Source of the DNA: Pseudeuparius sepicola
Lineage: Eukaryota; Arthropoda; Insecta; Coleoptera; Anthribidae
Direction: 5' to 3'
Assembly (NCBI GenBank): GCA_963920635.1
Contig: OY987302.1
Coordinates: 27,007,278 to 27,071,277 of the forward strand
Length of the DNA stretch: 64,000 nt
The stretch's first letter is position 1. Every line of letters starts with the position of its first letter. Shown here in pieces: positions 12,766-23,872 of the stretch. The translations under genes and the position numbers were made by a program. The notes beneath the pieces were generated by a model. That model ran no database searches. It had not been told where the DNA came from and saw only the letters and a list, made by a program, of their open reading frames with translations.

Positions 12766-13301
12766 TTGTTATATTACCCCTGAAAATACCACCACTCATA
12801 CCACTAAAATAATTTCCCCCTAATTTCAAAAGCATTTCAACACAACCTTATAACACCCTTAATAGAATACGAAATCATTTTCAATCGACTGGACCCAAAA
12901 ATTTCATATCAGAAGGACCTACTCGTACCTGGTGATTCACTTTTTATGTTTAGGACCTTAAGGCGTGAACGATCTTGATTAAATAAAAATACTTGCGTTA
13001 CTTTTTATACTAAACCTGCGTTTCTCTCGGCTCTTCAGATAGCTTTTGCGTTCAACTTTACCATATTTCCTTCACATACTCTCCGTATCATTTCTAGATA
13101 CGAGTTTCTTGAAATACGGTAATGCAACGCCACTAGGTGAGTTGAAATTGTTGGAAAATTCCCATAAAAAAAGGTTGATTGAAAAATGTGTAAAGCGATT
13201 ATAAATCAGTCGATAATCAACAGGCACGTCTTGTCAATTTTTGGTCCAATCCGAAGTACAATCTGAATTACGCTTCTTCGAGTAATAGGTACGATTTTTT
13301 G

Positions 13302-13341
13302 CATTCTCCGAAACCTTTTTTTCATTCTCTGAAACCTTTGA
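13302..13341. repeat. Short tandem duplication
   Basis: About 20 bp beginning CATTCTC(C/T)GAAACCTTT occur twice in a row, immediately before the element at 13365. Confidence 0.6.
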
Positions 13342-13364
13342 AGAGTCACTTTGTTAAAATCACT

Positions 13365-14353
13365 TAGGGTAGACTGGAGCAAGTGTATAAATGGGGTAAG
13401 TGTAAAACAGGTGTGCCAAAAGAAGAAAAATATTAATAGGAAACAGATGAGTTACCCATAGCATTAAATTATACGCCCTGAAAGCCTATCAACACGCAAA
13501 ACATCAATATGTATTTTTGGTTGCCTAGCATTTTCTTGTAAATACTAACCTCTAGCTGTCACTTCGATTTTAAGGATAAACGCATTTCAAAAATTATTAA
13601 TTTTAAAGTAAAAAAAGGTTAAGTTCTTTTTGGTTTCTTGTATTCATATTATCTAACAAACAATGTTTTAGAGGCTCACTAATAAATTATCCATTTAAAT
13701 TATAATTTAGAAGCATTCTAGGTAGTTTTACACTTACCCCTTCAAATATAAGGCAAGGGGCAAGTGTAAACATTCTATAGAACAACATACTATAGAACCC
13801 ATTTCTCTACACTGCTAATTCACGAAGTTCTTATTATATAGGTACCTAAAAGACACTATTTTTAAATATTATAATTTTTATTTACTTAGTTTTTTTTTTA
13901 ACATACTTAAATATAAATAATTGCCTTTTAGGACAGAAATGAGTTATTTTATTTTTGCGACGAAATGGATAAGCTCTGTTATACGACAGAAAAGTTTGTA
14001 ACTTATTTTCTAATAAAGATATTTGTTTGATTCAAAGTGTTATGTGTTTGTGTTGATTATGGCAATGTTTTACACTTACCCCAGTGAAAATAGAAACACA
14101 CTCTGTAGTGTTTCCTGACCCATTTTACACTTACCCCTTGTTGGGGTAAGTGTAAAATGTCGGACACCAAAATATTTTTTATTATAACTTGATCTCAATG
14201 TTAGCTGGTTCTTTCATGTTGCAGCATAAGGCATATAAATCCCTAAGAAGTCCGACCAGCAAAAACAAATGTTCTAAGTAAACTGTAAATATTTTTTCCC
14301 TACTGAATGATACACTCTTAATTTTTGCTTGACACTTACCCCAGTCTACCCTA
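13365..14353. mobile_element. TA-flanked MITE rich in GGGGTAAGTGT words
   Basis: The ends are inverted copies. The left reads TAGGGTAGACTGGAGCAAGT and the right ends ACCCCAGTCTACCCTA, with TA at both borders, as expected of Tc1/mariner-type insertions. Inside, the word GGGGTAAGTGTAAAA or its reverse recurs at about 13394, 13727, 13754, 14068, 14124 and 14140, and is related to the sequence just inside the termini. The TTGGGGTAAGTG copies at 14124-14158 form a local hairpin. No transposase is present. The repeated subterminal word looks like a protein-binding site. Confidence 0.8.
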
Positions 14354-14417
14354 GTTCAAATAATTTATTTGATTGTTAAAAATCGGTGAATCTGTACGAA
14401 TAACATTATAATATTAC

Positions 14418-14540
14418 CCTACTTTCCTTAATCGCCTGAGCTCTAAAAACAGTAACCGTAAAAAGTGAGAAAACGAGCACACACCATAGCCGCCACATCA
14501 CCCCACAGCAACCCGAATACATTTTCCATGCCGCAACCAT
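14418..14540 (-). CDS. Candidate first coding exon with signal peptide (host gene?)
   Basis: On the minus strand an ATG at 14540 opens a frame with a short polar start, one or two basic residues, the hydrophobic run LWCVLVFSLFTVTVF and then RAQA, a typical A-X-A signal-peptidase site. The frame then meets GG|GTAATA, a plausible splice donor with the intron starting at 14417; unspliced, it stops at 14406. The preceding ~180 bp are CG-rich, unlike the neighbourhood, as in many insect 5' untranslated exons. The frame stays open up to an ATG at 14717, but starting there would bury the signal peptide. If real, this is exon 1 of a secreted or membrane protein whose next exons lie to the left, probably outside the window. 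I do not recognise the protein. Confidence 0.4.
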
Positions 14541-14790
14541 ATTCGGTACACACCGCTCCACCGATCTATGTACTGGAACGATCGCTTCGCGTGTCGCTGT
14601 CGACCGGCTGATTCTAGTACTGGCACATGGCTCCGTCCCGTGTCCGAAATTTGAACGAAGCCGACGCGAACTCGCTGGGGCCCGTGGGACGTCCCCGTAC
14701 CCACTTCCAGTTTCCATCCCTTGACCCTTTCATTGCGAAAGGGGAGATGGGAAGGTTTTATTTTTATGGTACTGAGCGGAGTCGGGAGCT
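14541..14790 (-). promoter_or_regulatory. CG-rich putative 5' UTR and promoter region
   Basis: This CG-rich stretch lies upstream (minus strand) of the candidate signal-peptide exon. It contains TCAGTACC near 14770, which resembles the arthropod initiator TCAGT. It is not repeated elsewhere in the window. The assignment depends on the exon being real. Confidence 0.25.
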
Positions 14791-15029
14791 GCTTCTGGGG
14801 AAAGCAACTTCTTCATTTTTCGTCTTTCATAAATTTCAAATATAAAAATTAGGCGAAAGAAATATTTGGGAAAAGAAGAAGTTTCTATAACCATATGTAC
14901 GAAAGTTTTAAAAAAATATGTACATAATATATAATTTATTTTAACAAATTAAAGTGGGATGATATTCCTGAAAATTGGAATAATAATTATATAATAACTC
15001 TAATAATTTATTAATATATTTTTTTATAT

Positions 15030-15413
15030 TTAAGACTCAACGTACAGCACGTACGTGGTGATTCAACATTTTGACTCATAAAATGGCTTTTTACGATCTG
15101 TAGCGAGCAACAAACATAATTTTAAACTTTTGATCAATACAAATTTTAATCTAAGTAATTGCTCACATTTTGAGACAAAAATTATTTAAAAATATTTATC
15201 ACAATGGCCGTCATTAGGCTTTTTGCGCAAATGCTAATGAAGGCCATTGTGACAAATAATATTTGCGTCAAAATGTGAGTAATTACTTAGATTAAACTTT
15301 CTATTGATCAAAAGTTTAAAATTATGCGTGTTGCTGGTTACAGATCGAAAAAAGCCATTTTATGGGTCAAAATGTTGAATCACCACGTATACGTGCTGTA
15401 CATTGAGTCTTAA
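15030..15413. repeat. 384-bp palindromic foldback element
   Basis: Two arms of about 180 bp run from TTTAAGACTCAACGTACAGC and back to the inverted end at 15413. They include matching ACGTGGTGATTCAACAT words, with the fold centred near 15221. A few mismatches exist between the arms. This is a classic foldback or MITE structure. No target duplication is distinguishable from the palindrome. Confidence 0.8.
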
Positions 15414-15631
15414 AAATAATTAATCTGAGTTCCTTGCGATCGAGAAAGAAAGCTTGGAACGAGAAGTATCGCTGGCAGAGGATTCATCCGGAAGAACTCA
15501 GATTTATCATATCCTGCCTGTGGAAGTTTTCAGTCAAGAAACCTCAAGGTCAAGACATCGGCATAATCTATGAACAACAGAAAAGTATTGTTATTTTTGA
15601 AGTGATGCTAGTTGGAATTGGGCTGACCTGT
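15414..15631. other. Open frame without recognised domain
   Basis: The plus-strand frame 15434-15661 has balanced composition but no domain that I recognise. It runs into the tandem repeat that follows. A small hairpin (CTGAGTTC and GAACTCAG) sits at 15425-15501. Confidence 0.3.
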
Positions 15632-16033
15632 CTCAAGAAAAGTCCAATATCACTCTTATAACAATAAAACATTATTTTGTACATAATGTTAATGCATTGG
15701 TATTGGTATTGGAATCCTGTATTCCCCATGTTTTACGCAAATGATATAGTAATAATAAGTAATTACTGTCACCCTTACAATACTCCAAACTATAGAAGTA
15801 CCCCAGAGCAAAGTTTACAGAATTTATTCTGTAACTCAAGAAAAGTCCAATATCACTCTTATAACAATAAAACATTATTTTGTACATAATGTTAATGCAT
15901 TGGTATTGGTATTGGAATCCTGTATTCCCCATGTTTTACGCAAATGATATAGTAATAATAATTAATTACTGTCACCCTTACAATACTCCAAACTATAGAA
16001 GTACCCCAGTGCAAAGTTTACAGAATGTATTCT
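15632..16033. repeat. 203-bp tandem duplication, two near-identical units
   Basis: The unit starting CTCAAGAAAAGTCCAATATC at 15632 begins again at 15835, a period of 203 bp, with only a handful of differences. The near-identity suggests a recent duplication. The second unit ends in a TTTACAGAATGTATTCTGTAA hairpin at about 16018-16040. Matching open frames in both copies are by-products of the duplication. Confidence 0.85.
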
Positions 16034-16049
16034 GTAAACTTTGCCCAGA

Positions 16050-16540
16050 GGCAACTACCTTGTGGTGCGGGGGGAGGTGGCAGTTTTTATTATTTCGGCT
16101 TTATTTCTATTTGCCGTACCCACTTATAATCCTTTGAAACTAAGAGGGCGCAATTCACAGATTATCAGCTTAGTTTCCTGTTTTAATGTTTCTTTTAATC
16201 CAGGTAAGTAGTAAGTGTAGAGACTAACATATGCATTGTTAATAACATCAAAGAAAGAGTAATTTTAAGCTTTTAGATTCTGTGACCTACGATTGTCATT
16301 TCGGTAAATGCGAAAAGTAAGAATGCTCCTAACTCTCCATTTTCTAAATTGCAAACTTACTATTTTCCCCGCGGCAAATTTCATAGCAAAAAAATAATAA
16401 CCTCCCAACTAGTGCAACCGTAGATATGGATACATTTACATATTATGTCGTCCAACTGCAAGAGCCAGATATGCGACACTAATTACAATCCTATAAATTT
16501 CTATAAAAAAAATCCGTGAGAAACGAAGAACAAAATAGGG
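16050..16540. other. No gene seen
   Basis: Mostly AT-rich sequence with a short G-rich run (GGTGCGGGGGGAGGTGG) near 16063-16080. No gene is visible. Confidence 0.35.
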
Positions 16541-16544
16541 ACCA

Positions 16545-16770
16545 CCACTCGGTATTTTGCATATGCCCTTTTATTCTCAAGAACAATGTGTCAATGTGAC
16601 GAGTTTTTTTACAGGTTGTCTTTGTTTGAGGGTAGTCCATTTGCATATGCACCACCGGTTATAGTTTCTAGTTATGAATCGAGTGGACCGTTTTAATTAT
16701 TGTCAGGCCGCAATGAAAGGGTGAAACTGGTTTGGTTTATCTCGAAAGGTACCTGCGATAAGGCACTTCC
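16545..16770. promoter_or_regulatory. Candidate enhancer with POU-like octamers
   Basis: A perfect POU octamer ATTTGCAT at 16639-16646 is followed by ATGC. A near match TTTTGCATATGC lies at 16556-16567. Sox-like AACAATG (16582), a CTTTGTTTG word and a homeodomain-like TTTTAATTATTG (16694-16705) lie nearby. The region is more even in base composition than its neighbours and does not repeat elsewhere in the window. I infer a conserved regulatory block, without proof. Confidence 0.3.
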
Positions 16771-17023
16771 GGGGTAAAGTTAAAAGGTATTATATTCCGG
16801 GGTAGATCCATATCACTTTTTTTAACCCAATAAAGATTTCTATTTATTATAGACATATATAAAAAATTGTGCCATCTGGATTAAAGTTATGTTATCTACC
16901 TAACTACGTCCCTAACTGGGACGTCTATCGGACAGGGATGTGTTCGAAGCTTACAGACTTGGAAAATTTACACTCCGAGGAGGTTGGATTGTTGAATATT
17001 TAATATTTTTCCCCGCAATACTC

Positions 17024-17091
17024 CAAACAAGGGTGAACTGAGAATTACTTCTGACTTCAAACAAGGGTGAACTCAGAATTACTTCTGACTT
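17024..17091. repeat. 34-bp tandem duplication
   Basis: CAAACAAGGGTGAACT(G/C)AGAATTACTTCTGACTT occurs twice in direct succession with one difference. Confidence 0.85.
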
Positions 17092-18329
17092 CGTTGTTTT
17101 GCTTCATTGAAGCCTACGCGACTTTTTCCTGATAACACTTGAATAACATTTGCTAGAGTATACTACGGCAACCCCTAACAGTAGTGATCCAGTGACTACA
17201 ATTATTATGATAGTTAGTAAATTACACAAATTACTGTACTTTTCTCCAATGTTCAATGCTCTTATATTTCAGGAATGATTTTCTGAAAGAATTTGCATAT
17301 AAATTTAATGTCATTTTTGTCGACATATAGCGGAGGTTAAGAAAGGACTTTTAATTTCGCATTATAGATATTAGATACTACATTTTTTCGAAGTACTTAA
17401 ATTTTGCGTTTTAATACTTAAATTAGGTCAGAGTCTCAAATCTAAACAGAGGCAGAATTAGGTATAGGTTACCAGTCCAGCCAGGTCGAAAATGAAACAG
17501 AAAACCTGTCACATACCTTTAGTCCCATTCTTCTACTCATATTATTATTATTCCCCGGTCCCAAATAGAAAAACAAAAATTCTCAGGCTACATTGCGGAA
17601 GGACCTGTCCCTACTAGTCAATCCAGTTACAATTTTTTGTTTCTAACCGATTGTAGCAACCCCTTCAGCTCTCTATTATTTTTGCCTACTTATTTGCATA
17701 CGGTGAAATGTTAATTCATTTTCACATATGCATCAACGCATCCAGTCTCACGTTTTGTTTTTTAAACGTGAACAAACTTTATGGCGAGAAGTTTTTGTTT
17801 CGGATCCCCGTACCCACTTCGAAGACCATCTTTCATTGCAGCTCCGAACAAAGACCTTAAACAATGGGCGACGGGCTCAACGTAATAATTTCGATACTTC
17901 ATTAAGATAAGCCTCGAGATAAGCTAAAATTGCAAGCTTTGATATTCCATATGGTTTAGATCAGCAATTATTTTAGGTAGTGTAGGTTTTATGTTTTGAG
18001 GAATTTCGCTTCATTTCATCATCGCTGTTTTCTCTCCTTTCTCCTTCTCTTGATTCACTTTTAGTTCGTAGGTTTACATTGAACTCTGCAGTTTAAGAAA
18101 CACAGGGGTCATCACAGGCGCGGTCATATCCATTTGCGAAGGGGGGGAGGCATACCTGAATATGTACTCCTTTAGGCAGTTTTTAAGTACCTAGGTACTA
18201 TAACAATAAAACTTCAAAAAGGTGATAACACAAAAAAATATATTCCTCACAAAAATAACAAAAATAAAAAAATATATAGTTTAAATAAGAATTATGTAAA
18301 CAAAATGTTTTGCATGTGAGTTGGTTGTA
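17092..18329. other. No gene seen
   Basis: AT-rich sequence with short open frames and no recognised domain. The plus-strand frame 17728-17910 has no similarity that I know. Confidence 0.35.
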
Positions 18330-19050
18330 TACAGTGTATTCACAGATTGAGTTCACATAAGGTGATAATAACAACAAATATTCGACTTGAAATTTGAGAT
18401 TCTGGGGATCAGCCCTGCTTGGTTTTATACTAATTTGTGACTTAATTTTACTTTCGAAAAATCACGTAGGTATGCCTTGGAAATTATGAAGAAACTAATT
18501 TTCCACCTCAGTAAAGTGCCTTTTTTGTAGGCAAAACGTTATTAAGCAAACTTATTCAGAATGGAAAGCTGAGTAGATTTGCGAAATTTTTTGATTTTTT
18601 GGCATTTTTCACACTTTTTTAGAAAAGTGCACCTCGTGTAGTTTTTACATCAAAATGTTATTAAGAAAACTTGTTGACAATGAAAAACTGTAAAGGTGTG
18701 AAAAATTTCAAAAGCCTAAGTCGACTTAAAACGCACAAAAATTAATGTAGACCTAGGCTGTTGGAATTTTTCACACTTATCCAGTTTTTCATTGATAACA
18801 AGTTTTCTTAATAACATTTTGATGTGAAAACTACACAAAATGCACTTTTCTTAAAAAAAGACGGAAAATGCCAAAAAAATCAAAGTATAGGCTTAAACTT
18901 TCGAAATTTCGCAGACCTACTCAGTTTTTCATTTTGAACAAGTTTCCTTAATAACATTTTGCCGTAAAACCTACAAAAAGGGCCCTTTCATAATTTCCAA
19001 GGTGATTTTTTGAAAGTAAAATTATGTCACAAATTAGTTTTATTAGTAAT
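18330..19050. mobile_element. TACAGTG-end foldback element, truncated on the right
   Basis: This is a diverged relative of the complete element at 36501-37275. Both share CTGGGGAT(C/A)AGCCCTGCTTGG and AAAATGTTATTAAG words. Here the left TIR (TACAGTGTATTCACAG) is present, and the right arm stops after CACAAATTAGTTTTATTAGT, so the right terminus is missing. The interior folds on itself through long imperfect arms. Confidence 0.7.
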
Positions 19051-19640
19051 AATATTCGTAGATATCTATTTTTTTTTTTTTCATTTTATTAGGGAAGGGG
19101 CATGGGGGCATTAGTTGCCCCTAAGACCGCGCCTGGGTCAGCAACGGAGCATCCTCTGTTTATTTAGTGCATCCGCGGATCTTTGGATGGGTTACAAAGA
19201 GCAAAAACATTTGTTATTTTTGTGATAAAAGTGATTATTCATAAAAAGTTCTGCTTTTCGAAAGAGTAAAGTTGCTATTTAAAAACTATGCCGCAGAACA
19301 AGGTAAGTTTTTAAATTTACCTCAATAGCTATAAAAAGCACATAAATACTTATTTTTACACTAAGGTTAGGTACTAATGGTACTATAAGTATAGTAACAT
19401 TGGTTTACACAGTCATAAGCCGACCACTCCCGAAGATATGTGGGCCAATAAATCCACGTGACATAGAAAAAAGTGAGCGCCATCTATTAGCATCTAATGA
19501 GATTTGGGCCTACGTTTTATATATCACATGCTGGAACTGTCCAGGTAAAAAGACTGGGGTTCATTATTAGTTAATATTATAAAAACGTTGCTACAAAGTG
19601 TTAACATGGACAAATATAGAATGTCAAAGCTTAAAAGGCT

Positions 19641-20058
19641 GTGGTGCCGATGGTTTTCTGAACTCAATCGACCTTATAGTTCAAATCGAGGTCGAGGCAG
19701 ATGTATGCACATATGTTTATAGAAACACACCGCTGATTACCAAGAGCGCTGGACAGATTGTGGATTCACGGTAGTGCTCCTTAATACTTTATCAGTATGA
19801 TTTACTAATTGTCCTACACTTATTGGGATTACTACGGTTTTCCGTAGTTGTGAGGGTGAGAATTATTATTATTGTTATTATATTACATGAGCGAATGCTA
19901 CTTTAGTTCTGTCCTGAAAAAATCGGCCCTAGCCACAAATGGCAACGAAGACAAAATTATATTAGTTGCCCCTCTCTCCCGCACAAGCATGCTTTCAGTT
20001 GCTTCTGAGATACTTCTAGTTTGGAGTGAGGGCAAGAATTATTATTATTATTGTTATG
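19641..20058 (+). repeat. SINE-like dispersed repeat with ATT tail, copy 2
   Basis: This is the second copy of the repeat at 10539-10950. An internal ATT-repeat tail (about 19860-19880) splits it into two modules, so two tails are present: one after TTTTCCGTAGTTGTGAGGG and one at the end. That layout suggests two insertions or a template jump between related units. Confidence 0.55.
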
Positions 20059-20918
20059 TCCTATTATCCCAGTAGATAATAAATATTTTTTAAAAGAAGA
20101 TCCTTTGAATTTGAAAAACAGAGGAAGTTAAATTGTTTTTAATTTTTTTATATTTGTCGTGTCAATTGCCACCATTATGTGAATTTTAATTAAAATATAT
20201 TTACTAGTTTAGGAGGAATATGTTTCAACTTTTATTTATTTTTTTAAGTTTCTCAAAAACTGGACTACAGATTTTTATAAAAATTTCTCAGTTTATTTGG
20301 CATGGCATAGGCCCCTTAGATTACCTCCATTTGTTAAAACTTTTGAACCTGCCGTTTGAAAGTCAGGGGTACACGTAAATCTTAATAGGCTCTCGATGAA
20401 GAAGGCTACTAATAATCACTTGGGATGGTTTGATACTTGAAATCGTTGCAGATAATTTTAAATATCTGGATATTGTGTAATTGGTAGATTTTGCAAGGTA
20501 GTTTTTCGTAAATTAATCGAAAATTACTGCATTTAGGTATAGGAAACCTTACACAAAGTTGACATCATTTTTAGTGGTGAATAAGATCGCATTAAAAAAA
20601 TGGGGGTTTCCATCTGAAAATTTCGAGATTTAAGCACATTTTGAATGTAATTTTTCTTCATATTTTATGAACACCCTGTATAAGAACGGATTTATTTCTC
20701 AACAAAGATCACTAGGTCAGGGCTTCTGTTACACGATGCCAAAAATTCGTTTTGAAATTTCGCGGTTTCCTCGTATAAATTGCTAATCGACTTTAGGTCT
20801 GCACCTGTAATTTTTTTCGGAAAAATGCACATATCTCAAAAACTGTTGGAGTTAGATATAGGACATGTTGCATGTTTTTGTTACAAAATGATGCATAGAA
20901 TAAAAAAATGCAATAATA
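20059..20918. other. Intergenic sequence containing a TIR-like end
   Basis: ATGAACACCCTGTA ending at 20680 is the inverted form of the TACAGGGTGTTC terminus, so an element ends here. I could not locate its left end. Otherwise no gene is seen. Confidence 0.35.
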
Positions 20919-21106
20919 TACAGGGTGTTCCAGTTGAGATAAGAAAGTTGATATCGTCTTCCGGTATAACCGGAAGTGCCAGATTCACCAAAATATTTTA
21001 GCTGAGCAGCGCCCATGGGTATTGATGAGGTGCCAAATTTTCAGAATTTTCCTACTTTTAGTTTTCCATATATAGATCGATGCAGTTCGTGGTGGGCCAC
21101 CCTGTA
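20919..21106. mobile_element. 188-bp TACAGGGTG MITE
   Basis: It starts TACAGGGTGTTCC and ends GGGCCACCCTGTA, with AT-rich flanks. Only about nine terminal bases are inverted copies. An internal CCGGTATAACCGGAAGTG word resembles ACCGGAAGTGGCA in the small element at 54088-54272, which suggests one family. Confidence 0.55.
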
Positions 21107-21290
21107 TATCAACGTTATTCTACTTTGGACTTGGCTGATTCTTGCACCAATCGATCGGCGATATTTTAATACATAAATGTAGTGGAAAAAGTCAATTTTA
21201 CCCAAAAGTGGACTTGTCCGGTTTTTGCACCGAGGTCTTCTTCCATTCTTCCTTCTCTAGCTGTCACTCCTGTCACTGCCTTCTGATCAG

Positions 21291-22030
21291 GGTTGGGAAT
21301 GTAGCGAAAATTTTATATTAATTACATTACTACATTGACTACATTAATTCAAAATGTAGTTAACTCTGTGTAGTTAATGTAGTAAATAATTTGATTGGTC
21401 GATTGAAGGTCATTCATATCGATAATCAACGTCACATTAACACGCGCTCTCTAACCTCACTTTATAATCTCAATCTGTGCATACATTTTACAAAATATAA
21501 TAATTATGGCTGGACGAAAATACCATAACCATTACGAAGAATTGAAATTTCTAAGCACAAAATTAGACAACGGACGATCTGCAGCAATCAAATACAAATG
21601 TGTTAATTTTTTATTATTATTTGTTGACAAATGTGATATCCAAGACTGAATTTAAGTTGACAAATTTTTATTTTCATTTTATATTTTATAAATAAAAAGA
21701 ATTATTTTTAACTCAGTTGTTTTATTTATATTTTATCACACTGGTAAATCAGTAATCCTTCACCGTGTAAAAATTTAATATACAATATGCTGTCATTGTT
21801 GCTGTCTGTTTAGGACTGGATATAATAATAATTTAATAATACCTGGTAGGTACCTACCTGTATACCTACCCTTCCTACCTACGTACCTTGCCTACCTACC
21901 TCTTTACCTAAACATTTTGAGTGAGAATAAAACAATAAAACGAATTATTGACCAATTTTATTTAGTCAAATAGGGCATTTTAAATGTTTAAATTTTGCGT
22001 AGTTAACGCAAACACCCATTCACAACCTCA
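21291..22030. mobile_element. Possible remnant of a hAT-like element
   Basis: The left edge CAGGGTTGGGAATGTAGCG resembles hAT-type termini. Near 21506 a plus-strand ATG opens a short frame with spaced charged and aromatic residues that could be a decayed BED-finger start. The rc of the right edge near 22029 is only loosely similar, and no 8-bp duplication is visible. Confidence 0.25.
21842..21909. repeat. TACC/CTAC simple repeat
   Basis: Imperfect tandem TACCTACC units, interrupted by single-base changes. Confidence 0.7.
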
Positions 22031-22067
22031 AAACCCCAACTATATCTTAATACGTCATAGAAGGATT

Positions 22068-22319
22068 TTAGTTGTAATTCTGTAGCTTCTGATAACATTT
22101 CTTGATTTCTTTCTTAATCATTGTTTTTCGTAAGTTCTTCAAACAATGTTGACTTGATACCGACAAATTCTTTCTGTCGATCTTCATTACGATGTATTTT
22201 GGTTGTAGATTTAAATCTAAACATCTATTGTTGAAGAAAATATTACTATTTATCTTCATTCTCTTAATGGATAGTCTCTTATATCGTCGGGTAACATCTG
22301 CCAGACTAGCATGTGTCAA
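22068..22319 (-). pseudogene. Penelope-like element, N-terminal part (inverted)
   Basis: The minus-strand frame of 83 codons has the composition and spacing of the region before the reverse transcriptase in Penelope-like elements. It shows a basic KR.SIKRMKINSN stretch, then C..L.L.PKYI, then K.....S...L..L...MI..EI...Y.KL. It abuts, head to head, the plus-strand reverse transcriptase part of a Penelope-like element that starts at the same point. I infer that it is the 5' part of the same or a sister copy, inverted during insertion. The similarity is by pattern only, so confidence is moderate. Confidence 0.55.
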
Positions 22320-23577
22320 GTTTAAACCTAGTAAAAGAAAAATTAACTAAAAGTAAAGATTTTACTTCTACATATATAGAGGATTTAATCTGCCTTTTGA
22401 CACTGTGTTTAAATCAATTTTTTTTCACCTTCAATAACGAGACATATTGCCAGAGGAATGGCTTATCTATGGGGTCGCCTTTATCACCGATCTTGGCTAA
22501 TATTTATATGGATTATTTGGAATCTAATTTAATTTTAAACGACGATAGATTTAAAAACCTAATATCATATTATTGTCGTCGTGTTGATGACATAGGTACT
22601 AGTTCTGTTTTCCGGAACATCGAATGACCTTGATTATTTTCTAGGGGCCAAGCCAACAATGAAGAAGAACAAACAACACACCAGTGTAGACCCAAGGCTA
22701 GCACCGTTCCCATGGTGACGATGGCCCATATATTAGTTCGCATAGTCCCGTCGGGGCGTTGGCATCTTAAATTCAGTCGCGTATAAATACAACCATAAAG
22801 CTCTCAGTAGAAATACAAGATGCACAAGCTACCATAAATTTTCTAGACTTGAGTATTTCAATAATGAACAATAAACAGTCCTTTGACATTTTTATAGAAA
22901 GGATTCTTATACAGCAAGAATTATTGACGAGAGATCCAATCACCCATTTTCACATAAAATTGCTGCCTTCAATAGTTATGTCAACAGACTTTCTCTATCC
23001 CCCTTTCAAAACAATCGTTTGACAAGGAAAGTTCTACAATAAAGTCTATTGCAGAACCAACAATTGCGAACCATCCCTAATATAATAAGAAAAATTGATA
23101 ATAAAAAAACGAAACCAAATACAAGTACGAAACTCTTACATTATAAATTCGAATCGATCGATGTCTGACCAGGTTGATTTGAATTTGAAATTTAGATGTT
23201 TAACATATATCAACACTGTCTCATATAAAATAGCAAACATTTTTAAAGATCATTTTAAAATCGCATTTAAAAGTTCTGGATCTGTTAATACCCTCTTTAT
23301 GAATAATAAAGACGTAATAGATAAATTTAATAGATGTGGTGTCTATCAACTACAATGTAACAATTGTGATTCCTTTTATATCGGGATAACTGAAAGAAAT
23401 TTCAAAACCGGACTCAAAGAACACAGGTTTTAAAATTTTACACCTATCCAATAAAGGATTTATTCTCAATAACCTTGAGTCACTTGAAATATACCGACGT
23501 TGTGAGAGCCATAACAATTTTTTGAACGCACAAGTTGAATTTGAATCATTACAAACTTTTTCATACCTTTTTTGATC
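22313..23577 (+). pseudogene. Penelope-like element: RT and GIY-YIG parts (decayed)
   Basis: The first frame (22313-22627) carries the reverse transcriptase block CQRNGLSMGSPLSPILANIY and then RVDD. The usual RYVDD has one changed residue, but both catalytic aspartates remain. A shifted frame near 22840-22990 gives INFLDL and then SNHPFSHKIAAFNSYVNRL, which follow RT in Penelope-like elements. The next frame (23095-23433) ends with CGVYQLQCNNCDSFYIGIT and a basic R..LKEH, the GIY-YIG nuclease core with GVY and YIG present. After a stop, a tail with GFILNNLESLEI continues to about 23577. Several stops and frameshifts and a foreign-looking insert near 22645-22780 show it is dead. Penelope-like identity is secure. 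Confidence 0.85.
22645..22780 (+). mobile_element. GC-richer insert inside the Penelope-like element
   Basis: About 130 bp with higher GC interrupt the coding homology. They share CCATGGTGACGATGG and TTAGTTCG words with the head of the SINE-like repeat at 10539 (CCATGGTGGCGATG), so a partial SINE insertion is likely. Confidence 0.4.
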
Positions 23578-23732
23578 CTGCATCTAGTTGGACTGTTGCG
23601 AGGTCTTTATAATCAATGACATGCATTTTTTGACCACCTTTTTCAGCCGATTCTTTATAGATTTGAATTTTTGACGTTTACTTGCTTCCCGACCACAATA
23701 CTCTACACAACAATATAATTATTTTTTCTGCA

Positions 23733-23872
23733 CGCATTTTAGTTTAGAAAGTGTCAAAAGTACTTTTCCGCACTACTTTTCCGCACTAGTGCGGAAAAGT
23801 GACACTTTCTAAAGTAAAATGCGTTCCGAAAAGTAAATGCGTGCGGAAAAGTGTCTTACTTTTCCGCACGCT
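23733..23872. repeat. Two adjacent hairpins of ACTTTTCCGCAC words
   Basis: A palindrome centred on CCGCACTAGTGCGG (about 23782-23795) has arms that extend to GCATTTTA and TAAAATGC. A second hairpin (GTGCGGAAAAGTG and ACTTTTCCGCAC) follows at 23838-23871. The word ACTTTTCCGCAC or its inverse occurs about six times in 140 bp. Confidence 0.7.

Noticed and set aside
15677..16137. Two similar small proteins encoded in tandem
   Set aside because: Both frames arise from the 203-bp DNA duplication, and equally long frames exist on the other strand.
21291..22030. Confident hAT element
   Set aside because: The left edge looks right, but the right edge and the 8-bp duplication are missing. Kept only as a low-confidence feature.
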